43,766 nt of DNA. It comes from Desulfobacterales bacterium RIFOXYA12_FULL_46_15 (GTDB lineage: Bacteria; Desulfobacterota; Desulfobacteria; Desulfobacterales; Desulfobacteraceae). The stretch is from assembly GCA_001799395.1 (NCBI GenBank), contig MGTJ01000197.1:1-43766 (forward strand). The letters run 5' to 3'. Below are positions 34,372 to 42,252 of this stretch, one piece after another. The notes under the pieces are model-generated. The model was not told the origin of the DNA and made no database searches. It saw only the letters and a program-made list of their open reading frames with translations. Position 1 is the stretch's first letter. Each line of letters opens with the position of its first letter. Position numbers and translations under genes: made by a program.

Positions 34372-35661
34372 CTACAACCGCCAGAAATTGATTCCCAATT
34401 CTTTGGCTTCAATGGGATCAAAAACTGATTTCACATCTATTAGACAACCTTCCGGCTTCAGCATGTCTTTAAATATTGAAAGTCGCTTAGCAAGATATGC
34501 CTTATGTGGAACAGCAAGAATCAAGGCTGATAAATCTTTTAAGTCTTCCCAGTGGCACAGGGTTACATTGTAATATGCGAAAGCATCCTTTGGATCGGAA
34601 ATAACATCATGAACCAAGACATCAGTTCCATAGGAATGAAATTCTTCTATAATATCGATCACCCTGGTATTTCTTAAGTCCGGGCAGTCCTCTTTAAAGG
34701 TAAGACCAAGAATGCCTATTTTTGCACCTTTGACGTTGAGGCCTTGGTTAATCATGATTTTAATGGTCTTTTCGACAATAAACCGTCCCATGTTGTCATT
34801 AATTCTGCGGCCAGATAAAATAATCTGGGGATGGTAACCTTCGGATTCTGCCTTAAAAGTTAAATAATAAGGGTCTACACCAATGCAGTGTCCACCGACA
34901 AGTCCGGGCTTGAATGGAAGGAAATTCCATTTTGTTCCGGCAGCTTCCAGTACATTTTTTGTATCAATCCCTAATTTATCAAAAATCAAAGCGAGTTCAT
35001 TCATTAATGCAATATTCAAGTCTCTCTGGGTGTTTTCAATGACTTTAGCGGCTTCGGCTTCTTTGATGGTCCGGGTTCGATGGACACCAGCCTGAACAAT
35101 GGCTTCATATAGATCTGCCACTTTGTCACATGTTTCTTGATCATCACCTGAAACAACCTTAATAATTTTTGGCAGTGTATGCTCTTTATCACCAGGGTTG
35201 ATTCTTTCAGGAGAGTATCCCACGTGAAAATCTTTTTTCCATTTATAGCCGGATTCTCTTTCTAAAATCGGTACGCAGACATCTTCTGTAACTCCTGGAT
35301 ATACAGTGGATTCAAATATCACAATCGCACCTTGCTTCATGTATTTCCCTGCTGTTATGGAAGAGCTGACCATATATTTCAAATCCGGACGTCTGGCTTT
35401 ATCAATAGGTGTCGGAACGGCAACAATAATATAGTCTGCATCCGAAACCTTTGACGGGTCAGAGGTGGGAAAAAAGAAGCTTGCCTTTTCAAATTCTTCT
35501 TTTGAAACTTCTCCAGTGGGATCTTGATGTTTTTTACAATTTTCAATTATTTTTTCTTTAAGATCCAAACCGATTGTATGAAATTTAGCACTGAAATGAA
35601 CGGCTAACGGCAAACCAACATAGCCTAGCCCGATAACTGCAATTTTCGTATTTGTGTCCAT
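34372..35661 (-). CDS. nucleotide-sugar dehydrogenase (UDP-GlcNAc or UDP-Glc 6-dehydrogenase, TviB/WbpA-like)
   Basis: NAD-dependent four-electron oxidation of the C6 hydroxyl of a UDP-sugar to the uronic acid. The N-terminal Rossmann motif is GLGYVGLPLA (11-20), the catalytic cysteine is C259 in GLVGGHCIGVDPYYL, and LGLTFKEDCPDLRNT marks the C-terminal domain. The DPYYLT sequence and 429-residue length favour the TviB/WbpA subgroup over UDP-glucose Ugd enzymes, but the substrate is not certain. It is 22 bases downstream of a sugar epimerase, pointing to surface polysaccharide precursor synthesis. Confidence 0.88.
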   Translation of the reverse strand: MDTNTKIAVIGLGYVGLPLAVHFSAKFHTIGLDLKEKIIENCKKHQDPTGEVSKEEFEKASFFFPTSDPSKVSDADYIIVAVPTPIDKARRPDLKYMVSSSITAGKYMKQGAIVIFESTVYPGVTEDVCVPILERESGYKWKKDFHVGYSPERINPGDKEHTLPKIIKVVSGDDQETCDKVADLYEAIVQAGVHRTRTIKEAEAAKVIENTQRDLNIALMNELALIFDKLGIDTKNVLEAAGTKWNFLPFKPGLVGGHCIGVDPYYLTFKAESEGYHPQIILSGRRINDNMGRFIVEKTIKIMINQGLNVKGAKIGILGLTFKEDCPDLRNTRVIDIIEEFHSYGTDVLVHDVISDPKDAFAYYNVTLCHWEDLKDLSALILAVPHKAYLAKRLSIFKDMLKPEGCLIDVKSVFDPIEAKELGINFWRL

Positions 35662-35683
35662 CAGAATTGTACTCCGGTCTTTT

Positions 35684-36688
35684 TTATTTGTAATAGCCTT
35701 TATACCATTGAATAAAATTATTTATTCCCTCAACAATGGGAGTTGAAGGTTTGAAACCTGTATCCTTAATCAGATCATTTACATCGGCAAAGGTAGCTGG
35801 AACATCCCCGGCTTGTAAAGGCAAATATTCCTTAACGGCTTTTTTACCAATAGCTTTTTCAATAGTTTCAACAAATTCCATCAGGGAAACGGGCTGATTA
35901 TTTCCAATATTATAAAGTTTATACGGAACGCGGCTGCTGGATGGGTTGGGCTTGTCGGATGACCAGTCCGGATCAGCTTTTGGTATTGTATTCATAACCC
36001 GGACAACACCTTCTACAATATCATCCACATAGGTGAAATCCCGCTGCATGTTCCCATTATTAAATACTTTGATGGGCTCATTATTTAAAATGGCTTTTGT
36101 AAAAAGAAAAAGCGCCATATCAGGTCTACCCCAGGGTCCATAGACGGTAAAAAATCTTAACCCTGTGGTTGGAAGATTATATAAATAGCTATAGGTATGG
36201 GCCATGAGTTCATTTGCCTTTTTTGAAGCTGCATACAGGCTGATGGGATGATCCACATTATGACGGACTGAAAACGGCATAAGGGTATTTAGTCCATATA
36301 CAGAGCTGCTGGAGGCATACACCAAGTGTTTAACCTTTGAATGCCGACAGCCTTCAAGGATATTTCCGAAACCGACCAGGTTGCTGTCGATATAAGATTC
36401 CGGATTTTCAATACTGTATCTGACCCCTGCTTGGGCGGCAAGGTTAATAACATAATCAAATGAATGGGTTGAAAATATTTTTTTTATTGCCTCTCGATCA
36501 GCCAGATCAATGTGGTTGAATTCAAATTTTAAGCTGTTTTTAATTATTGAGAGCCTGTTTTTCTTTAGATTTACATCATAGTAATCATTTAAATTGTCTA
36601 ATCCGCAAACTTCGTGGCCGTCATTCAACAGGCGACATGTCAGACTGAACCCTATAAATCCGGCTACTCCGGTTACAAGAACTTTCAT
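35684..36688 (-). CDS. NAD-dependent sugar epimerase (UDP-glucuronate 4-epimerase-like)
   Basis: Extended short-chain dehydrogenase fold of 334 residues. The NAD motif is GVAGFIG (7-13); the catalytic pair is Y152 and K156 (YAASKKANE) with an upstream SSSSVYG. The sequence [17 protein letters not shown] near the start is characteristic of UDP-glucuronate 4-epimerases, which make UDP-galacturonate. TTGAGGG lies before the ATG. With the dehydrogenase 22 bases downstream it forms a two-gene uronic-acid sugar module; no glycosyltransferases are nearby. Confidence 0.88.
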   Translation of the reverse strand: MKVLVTGVAGFIGFSLTCRLLNDGHEVCGLDNLNDYYDVNLKKNRLSIIKNSLKFEFNHIDLADREAIKKIFSTHSFDYVINLAAQAGVRYSIENPESYIDSNLVGFGNILEGCRHSKVKHLVYASSSSVYGLNTLMPFSVRHNVDHPISLYAASKKANELMAHTYSYLYNLPTTGLRFFTVYGPWGRPDMALFLFTKAILNNEPIKVFNNGNMQRDFTYVDDIVEGVVRVMNTIPKADPDWSSDKPNPSSSRVPYKLYNIGNNQPVSLMEFVETIEKAIGKKAVKEYLPLQAGDVPATFADVNDLIKDTGFKPSTPIVEGINNFIQWYKGYYK

Positions 36689-36865
36689 TGTTTTCCCTCA
36701 AGATTAAATTGTATTATCACCGTATTTGTACCGGTTCAGATTTGTTTAGCACAGATGAGTATTATAGAACAATGGAAATCAGTTTAATTTTTCTTATAGG
36801 ATACTTGATTAAGAATATATTATATCTAAATAAAAGAATTGGTAATAGCCGTTATTTTTCAAACA

Positions 36866-37075
36866 CTATGGTAAATCAGAGTAAATAGGAGCACTGCTCC
36901 ATTTACTGATTCTTTCCCAGCCGAATCTGTCTTCCCATCCATTTCTTCTATCTTTATATATCTTTCTTCTTTGCCCTGCTGGATATACCGGCCCGATATC
37001 AAGGATGCGTCTATCCACAGGCGATCTTCTATCTACAGGAGATCTCTTGGCAAATACTGTTTTTAGTTGAGGCAT
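36866..37075 (-). CDS. small basic protein with RxxxDRR repeats
   Basis: 69 residues, unrecognised by function. It contains tandem RSPVDRR-SPVDRR near the N-terminus, RRKIYKDRR in the middle and ends WERISKWSSAPIYSDLP. I recall short proteins of this look (repeated DRR, then a W-x-R-x-S-x-W-S-S end) in Desulfobacterota genomes, but know no role. A start at 37090 is possible, but AAGGAGA (37087-37081) is spaced correctly for the ATG at 37075. It has its own consensus promoter and a palindrome in its leader. Arginine richness suggests nucleic acid or anionic surface binding. Confidence 0.7.
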   Translation of the reverse strand: MPQLKTVFAKRSPVDRRSPVDRRILDIGPVYPAGQRRKIYKDRRNGWEDRFGWERISKWSSAPIYSDLP

Positions 37076-37146
37076 TTTCTTCTCCTTCATGAATGAATCT
37101 TATTATGGATCTTAAAATGAAGCTGAATCTGAGTTGAAATAAAATT

Positions 37147-37158
37147 TTTCGTACGAAA
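37147..37158. promoter_or_regulatory. perfect 12-bp palindrome, candidate operator
   Basis: TTTCGTACGAAA is self-complementary and lies about 20-31 bases downstream of the predicted transcription start for the 69-residue gene. This is the usual place for a repressor site. Confidence 0.4.
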
Positions 37159-37183
37159 TCAGTATGCGCTATAGATTTATATG

Positions 37184-37211
37184 ATTATATAAAATTATTA
37201 GGAATTGTCAA
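37184..37211 (-). promoter_or_regulatory. consensus sigma-70 promoter for the RxxxDRR gene
   Basis: On the minus strand TTGACA (37211-37206) and TATAAT (37189-37184) are both perfect hexamers, 16 bases apart. The predicted start near 37177 leaves a leader of about 100 bases. It lies 19 bases past the stop of the CULT gene, so the 69-residue gene is likely transcribed on its own. Confidence 0.65.
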
Positions 37212-37229
37212 AATGTTTTTATGGAAATA

Positions 37230-37613
37230 TTATGGAAATACCAACTTTTCAAGAATAAGGCCCCAGAAACTATTTGATTCAGATGAAAAATACCATCCCA
37301 GATGAGTGGAGCACCTGGTACAGATTCCAATTTGCCATGAATAACCAATAAACCATGGGAATTCATTTGATAAAGTTGAAGCCGGGCAACAGTTTATAAC
37401 ATCTGAAAAACATCCAATTTCAAATACATAGCCATGGGGATTGGCAAATATGTGCCTAAAAGATTGATGAATGGCAATTTGTTTGGAGGGATCAGCTATA
37501 TGATTATGGCAAAAGGCACAAACAATAATCTCTTTATCTTTTGAAAGCTTTTTTGCCTCTTCGGCATATAAATTATCCGGCGATTGTTTGCAGATGATTT
37601 TCATGTCCATCAT
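37230..37613 (-). CDS. single-domain CULT (cereblon-type ligand-binding) protein
   Basis: 127 residues forming one CULT domain, the thalidomide-binding fold of human cereblon. Counting from ATG 37613: zinc ligands C32, C35, C98 and C101 (CAFC, CTRC); NPHGY from N58; ligand cage W87, W93, W107 and F109 in WFIGYSW and HLGWYF. Spacings equal human CRBN (W380, W386, W400, F402; N351) and bacterial MsCI4 of Magnetospirillum (W79, W85, W99). CRBN H378 is replaced by F85. The natural ligand in bacteria is unknown; uridine-like and cyclic imide compounds bind characterised members. It starts 13 bases after the EI24-like gene stop. Start is uncertain (37613, 37610 or 37604); the longer open frame overlaps the upstream gene. 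Confidence 0.9.
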   Translation of the reverse strand: MMDMKIICKQSPDNLYAEEAKKLSKDKEIIVCAFCHNHIADPSKQIAIHQSFRHIFANPHGYVFEIGCFSDVINCCPASTLSNEFPWFIGYSWQIGICTRCSTHLGWYFSSESNSFWGLILEKLVFP

Positions 37614-37626
37614 TTCTTTATATACA

Positions 37627-38343
37627 TCAAACTCCCTCTCTATCAATAAATGAAAGGGTTGCACCAACCGGAGCAAAAGAGAGAAATATAATGTTCAGAC
37701 CCGGGATAAGGAACAGAATTCCAAAACCGATATGAAACAACAGGTTGTTTTTTAAAAATCTAATCCGGGTTCTAAAAGGATACATACGTCTGGCAGGTAC
37801 AAGATCAGTATTGTCCCAGGCTAAAAATACCGCGGCTGCAATTGAAGATACAAATATGATAATGGGGCCCAAGGGGCTTAATAATCCGATAACCATAATA
37901 AAAAGAGTTATGACCACCGGGATTATCGCTCTTGGTATCTCTTGCTTTATAAGATGAATTAAAAAACTAAACCATGATGCCTGGCTCATTTGAATTTGTT
38001 TTCCAAGAATCATTGATTCAGTAATCCTGGACATATAGTCCATAATGAAAACGCAAAACAATAATTGTGAAATAAGATATGACAGCACCATGGAAATGAC
38101 AGCAAGGCCTATGGACAGGATATATGAGATAACATGCCAAAAATATATCAACCATCCTGAATCCGGTTTTATCCAGATTGCGGTTAAAATTTCATCATGC
38201 CGGTAAAATATGAGGCCTGATACCAGAAAGGTCAACAGTAAAACAAAAACAAATCTCAAAAGCCCTAACATTAAAAGTTTTGGGGTTTTAAGAGCCAGAA
38301 TGATCCCTTTAATGTTGTATTTTATACCCTCTAATAAATCCAT
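37627..38343 (-). CDS. EI24/CysZ-like integral membrane protein
   Basis: About 238 residues with around six hydrophobic segments arranged as in the EI24 domain family (CysZ sulfate transporter and relatives): MDLLEGIKYNIKGIILALKTPKLL at the N-terminus, paired long helices near 55-100, a third pair near 135-175, and NNLLFHIGFGILFLIPGLNIIFLSFAPVGATL at the C-terminus. CysZ carries sulfate in enterobacteria; whether this one does is not shown. The ATG at 38343 has AAGAGAA upstream and a normal start; the open frame extends to 38379 without a binding site. It is co-transcribed with the CULT gene. Confidence 0.85.
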   Translation of the reverse strand: MDLLEGIKYNIKGIILALKTPKLLMLGLLRFVFVLLLTFLVSGLIFYRHDEILTAIWIKPDSGWLIYFWHVISYILSIGLAVISMVLSYLISQLLFCVFIMDYMSRITESMILGKQIQMSQASWFSFLIHLIKQEIPRAIIPVVITLFIMVIGLLSPLGPIIIFVSSIAAAVFLAWDNTDLVPARRMYPFRTRIRFLKNNLLFHIGFGILFLIPGLNIIFLSFAPVGATLSFIDREGV

Positions 38344-38426
38344 ATGTTTTCTCTTATCTTTATTGTTAAATTTGATCATTTGTACTATACAAATACCAAT
38401 TTTTCAACTTTAAGGAGCAAGGATTG

Positions 38427-39272
38427 ATGAAAATATATTATGTCGATGGTAAATTTGTTTCATCTGATCAGGCAGTTATACCTGTTGACGATCTTGCTGT
38501 TTTGAGAGGATATGGGGTTTGTGACATCATGCGGACTTACAATGGCAAACCTTATTTTCTCAAAGACCATATTCGTCGTCTGGAAAATTCCGCAAAAGAA
38601 ATAGGATTATCATTGCCTTGGCAGACCAGGGAAATTACAGATATTGTGCTTGAAACATTAAATCGGAATCAGGTCACAGATGAAGCTAACATAAGAATTG
38701 TCATCACCGGGGGATCGAGCCCTGATTTTTTTTATCCCCAGGGAAACCCCAGAATGATCGTTCTGATCACGGATTTAAAAAAATTACCTGATACCTGGTA
38801 TGAAGCGGGGGTAAAAGTCATTACCTATCCCCTTGAAAGAAGTTTGCCGGATGCCAAGGTTATTTCCTATATACCGGCAGCAATTGCTTTGAAAAAGGCG
38901 AAGGAAACAGGAGCGATTGAAGCCATATACATAAATCGCAAAATGGAAGCCTTGGAAGGAACCACAAGCAATTTATTTGCGTTTTTCGAAAATACTCTTG
39001 TAACACCCAAAGATGGTGTACTGAAAGGCATTACAAGGCAGGCAATTTTAGCTATTGCAGAAAAAAGCTATAAAACAGAAGAAAAGCCCGTTTCGTTAGC
39101 TTGCCTTTTGAACGCAAATGAAGTCTTTATCAGCGGAACAAACAAATGTATCGTTCCGGTGATTCAAATTGATGACACAAAAATAGGCAATGGCAGACCT
39201 GGACCTGAGACAAAAAAATTGATTGCAGCACTTGAGAAACATGCTCTTGAATTTATCAGCTCACCATCATGA
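38427..39272 (+). CDS. class IV PLP aminotransferase (branched-chain or D-amino-acid type)
   Basis: 281 residues of fold type IV. The PLP lysine is K144 in DAKVISYIP; the glutamate lies in MEALEGTTSNLF, and LVTPKDGVLKGITR closes the active site, all family hallmarks. An N-terminal VDGKFVSSDQAVIPVDD is typical. Sequence alone does not settle branched-chain amino acid, D-alanine or 4-amino-4-deoxychorismate lyase activity. AAGGAG (38412-38417) supports the ATG at 38427 rather than the TTG at 38424. The last 6 bases overlap the convergent cyclase gene. Confidence 0.88.
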   Translation: MKIYYVDGKFVSSDQAVIPVDDLAVLRGYGVCDIMRTYNGKPYFLKDHIRRLENSAKEIGLSLPWQTREITDIVLETLNRNQVTDEANIRIVITGGSSPDFFYPQGNPRMIVLITDLKKLPDTWYEAGVKVITYPLERSLPDAKVISYIPAAIALKKAKETGAIEAIYINRKMEALEGTTSNLFAFFENTLVTPKDGVLKGITRQAILAIAEKSYKTEEKPVSLACLLNANEVFISGTNKCIVPVIQIDDTKIGNGRPGPETKKLIAALEKHALEFISSPS

Positions 39273-40883
39273 GATTGTTGAATCCGGAATGCATTTAATC
39301 ATAAAAGAAGTGTCTTGTGAAAATTCTTTATAGACAATGTTTTGTCTTTTGTAGATCACCTCTTCTGTAATATGAAAAAATCGTCTATAACAATCTATAA
39401 ATTTTGCTCTGTATAAATTATTGGATTTATTCAAAAAGCCGGATTCCGTAATGGCCTTCCAGATGATTCGAGTATCCTGGGTGATGCAGGCATTATTTAT
39501 CAGGGACATAATATCATCACTGATATGGATTTCGCCACTCCTTCCTGTGCTTTCCAATCTTGATGCATTATTGACGGCCTTACCGATGGCGGTAACGATT
39601 TTCCGCTTCTGGCTTCCCACGGGTCCGATAATTGCCGAACCTATTTCCATCCCTGCCCTGTAACTTAGATCGACCTTTGAGGCATCAATTAATTTTTTAA
39701 CTCGGCCTTCATTGTCCATCGGATGTTTCCCAGATTTCAAGAGATGAATTTCATTAAAAATTGATGCAATCGTAAAGATCATCAGCATTACACGCTCGTG
39801 AGCACTTATCGAAAAACAGGCATCTTGTTTGTCAAATGGGGAGGCATTGATGAGGAAAACAGAATCACCAATAAAATTATCCACTCGACAGGAAAATCGA
39901 TTTGCATTATCTGCAGCAACTTGGTGACATCGGTTTAAAATAAAAAAATAATCGCTGGGTTGGAAATTTTTCCGGATGGTGGCCGAACCCACCATATCAA
40001 TGAAGGCATAAACACCATCAGGTATATTAACTGCTTTCATATTGAGCTGTTCTTCATCAACAGCACCGACTGCTTTTAAATACTTTTTTTGTGCATTTAA
40101 TCGTATTTCCATATTTTTTAAATCAAGTGCAGTCTTTCTTAGACTTTTTTCTTTTCTCCAGATAATATGAGCTGCCTGTCGGCCTTTGGCAGACCCTATA
40201 TGCGCAATGGAAGTCATTTGGATGGCGGAAATCAGAATGTCCAATCGTTTTTTTAACTGATCCACATTGACGAACTTCTCTTCGTCAATGTGGATCAGGT
40301 CCTCACAGATCGTATTAAATACGATGGAACCATAATCCGGGATATAGGCGGAAACAAAATTTTTTGCATTGAATTGCCTGACGATGGCGGTATTGATTCT
40401 TAAGCCGGGCAAGCGTTCAATGTCCTTTCCGTCATATGAATGTATTGAATAAACAGATTCACCTTCAAAATCATTGAGCTTATCCTGAATATTGTGAATG
40501 ATTAGTATCTTCAGTCCTTTTTCATAGAATTCCTTATGAGTTCTCAAAACAAAAGATATAATACCGTCACTTTCTTTTTTTTCTCCAAATTGTGTGTCCC
40601 TGTAAATTCGGACAGGGGAAAGCCCATTTTTTTTTACGATAAAGGTTCCGAAATATTTAAGGATAAAGCCTGAAATTCCTTTTCCATCAAATTTATGCAT
40701 TACCCCCCTGTCCCATTGTGCAGGAGGAAGAAATTTTAAATAGGTATGATTGGTTCCAAGCAGTAATCCCACATGCCTGGCCTGAAGCAATTTGAGAGAA
40801 AAAGATAAAAGCAGGTTCAGGACATTTTTCTTTTTAAATACAATTCTTTCAAATCTTTCAATATCAGGCAATTCTGGTTTCAT
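39267..40883 (-). CDS. class III adenylate/guanylate cyclase domain protein, soluble
   Basis: 538 residues. Residues 1-240 form an uncharacterised, possibly GAF-like globular region, 241-275 a likely coiled-coil linker, and 288-465 a class III cyclase domain. Metal ligands D296 (FIDMVGS) and D340 (FIGDSV) and the transition-state pair N438/R442 (VNNASRLE) are kept. The purine-binding lysine position holds N336 (VDNFIGD), and the usual aspartate before the TxIG motif is replaced (KIVTAIG). Both are unusual for adenylate cyclases. No membrane segment is visible. It overlaps cfa by 20 bases, so it is expressed with it. Catalytic activity and nucleotide specificity are open. Confidence 0.85.
   Translation of the reverse strand: MKPELPDIERFERIVFKKKNVLNLLLSFSLKLLQARHVGLLLGTNHTYLKFLPPAQWDRGVMHKFDGKGISGFILKYFGTFIVKKNGLSPVRIYRDTQFGEKKESDGIISFVLRTHKEFYEKGLKILIIHNIQDKLNDFEGESVYSIHSYDGKDIERLPGLRINTAIVRQFNAKNFVSAYIPDYGSIVFNTICEDLIHIDEEKFVNVDQLKKRLDILISAIQMTSIAHIGSAKGRQAAHIIWRKEKSLRKTALDLKNMEIRLNAQKKYLKAVGAVDEEQLNMKAVNIPDGVYAFIDMVGSATIRKNFQPSDYFFILNRCHQVAADNANRFSCRVDNFIGDSVFLINASPFDKQDACFSISAHERVMLMIFTIASIFNEIHLLKSGKHPMDNEGRVKKLIDASKVDLSYRAGMEIGSAIIGPVGSQKRKIVTAIGKAVNNASRLESTGRSGEIHISDDIMSLINNACITQDTRIIWKAITESGFLNKSNNLYRAKFIDCYRRFFHITEEVIYKRQNIVYKEFSQDTSFMIKCIPDSTIS
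40257..40298. repeat. perfect 18-bp inverted repeat with 6-base loop inside the cyclase gene
   Basis: Bases 40257-40274 and 40281-40298 are exact reverse complements around CTTCTC. On the coding (minus) strand they cover codons 196-209, between the N-terminal domain and the coiled coil. As RNA the hairpin would be very stable. Such a long exact palindrome is not expected by chance. Confidence 0.85.
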
Positions 40884-42090
40884 TTTTTGAATAGGGGCTT
40901 ACAAAATTATCAATACTCATAGGTTTATCATCAGTCTTATAAAATAGATTCTGAAACAGAGAAATTTCTTTTTCTTTGAATGAAACTAGGGAACCGATAA
41001 AAAAGACATGATATATGCGATAGATTTCATCTGAAATAATTTTTAAAAGCATGTCTTTATGTTTTTCCATTCGTATAATCCAATCATTAAGAGTTTTGAT
41101 ATAATGAGGTCTGAAATTTTCCGCAGTTAACAGTTCAAACCCTGAAGATGATGCCAGTTCAACAAGCTCGTGTTCAAACATCAGTTCTCCTCCGGGGAAC
41201 ATATATTTATTCAGAAAGGAATTTTCATATCCTTTTTTGATTTCCTGATTGGTTGTAATGGTATGCTGCATGAAAAGCCCACCTTTTCTAAGAGTGCGAT
41301 AAACGGTTTGAAAGAAGGCATGCATATTTTTCTTTCCTACATGTTCCGACATGCCAACACATGAAATTTTATCAAAATTATCTGATTCAAGATCCCTGTA
41401 GTTCTGGATTTTTATTTTAATTTTTCCGGAAAGGCCTTCTTTGGCAATCCATTGGTCAGCATAGTTTTTCTGCTCTGAACTCAAGGTTATCCCTGTTACA
41501 TTTGCACCATATTTCTTTGCTGCGTAAACGGCAAAATTACCCCATCCGCATCCAATATCCAAGAGATCTTGGTCAGGTTTCAATCTGAGTTTTCTACAGA
41601 TAATATCCATTTTCTCAATTTGTGCATCATTCATGTGGGTTTTTTCATCTATATAGTATCCACAGGTATACCCCATTGTTTCACCTAAAAATAAACGATA
41701 AAACTCACTGGGAACATTATAATGGTATTCAATATTTTCTTTTTCCTTTATTTTCGGGTTTGAAAAAAAATGTGAAAAATAGTGGATCAAATTCTTTCTT
41801 TGATCCTTATTGAGCAACTGAGTACATACGAGTTCATAAAGTTCTTTAATACTGCCTGAAATATCGAAATATCCTTTTATATAGGCCTCACCAAGTGAAA
41901 AGGCGTTGGGATAAATAAGCGCCTTAAAAAATTTCCGATCCTTAATGTGAATTTTATGCTGAATATCTTCCCTGGCTGTAGAATATTTATTCCCTTTTGT
42001 ATCAATGATTTCAAGAGGTATCATACCCTGATCAAGGATCTCAATAAACTTTTTCAGAAAAAAAGATTCATTTTTAAGAAGAGATTTCAT
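40864..42090 (-). CDS. cfa: cyclopropane-fatty-acyl-phospholipid synthase
   Basis: SAM-dependent enzyme that methylenates double bonds of membrane phospholipid acyl chains. The SAM loop DIGCGWG is at 178-184; C143 (YTCGYY) matches the bicarbonate-site cysteine of E. coli CFA (C139); EHVGKKN and FRPHYIKTLNDW are conserved. Length is 408 residues. CFA synthases usually act on stationary-phase or stressed membranes. It overlaps the downstream cyclase by 20 bases. The 162-base upstream region is AT-rich, with a TATAAT at 42168-42163 (minus strand) but no convincing -35 box. Confidence 0.93.
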   Translation of the reverse strand: MKSLLKNESFFLKKFIEILDQGMIPLEIIDTKGNKYSTAREDIQHKIHIKDRKFFKALIYPNAFSLGEAYIKGYFDISGSIKELYELVCTQLLNKDQRKNLIHYFSHFFSNPKIKEKENIEYHYNVPSEFYRLFLGETMGYTCGYYIDEKTHMNDAQIEKMDIICRKLRLKPDQDLLDIGCGWGNFAVYAAKKYGANVTGITLSSEQKNYADQWIAKEGLSGKIKIKIQNYRDLESDNFDKISCVGMSEHVGKKNMHAFFQTVYRTLRKGGLFMQHTITTNQEIKKGYENSFLNKYMFPGGELMFEHELVELASSSGFELLTAENFRPHYIKTLNDWIIRMEKHKDMLLKIISDEIYRIYHVFFIGSLVSFKEKEISLFQNLFYKTDDKPMSIDNFVSPYSKNETRIA

Positions 42091-42252
42091 TTTTAAGCCT
42101 TTCTTTAAAAATTGAAATTATTAATTACATTTTTTTGTACAGGCTATTAAAAACTTTGGCTTATTATATTAAATCTCTCAAAAATATAAAGGCTTATCTT
42201 TAAAATTTCTAAATTTTTTTAAAGTTTTAAAAAATGGCAGAAAAAATGATAT

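Noticed and set aside
36888-36900. GGAGCA-C-TGCTCC dyad
   Set aside because: Falls inside the small RxxxDRR coding sequence, is short, and has no T-run to act as a terminator.
37614-37676. Longer 148-residue form of the CULT protein starting at TTG 37676
   Set aside because: The extra 21 residues overlap the end of the EI24-like gene, have no counterpart in single-domain CULT proteins, and the shorter form matches MsCI4 length and spacing.
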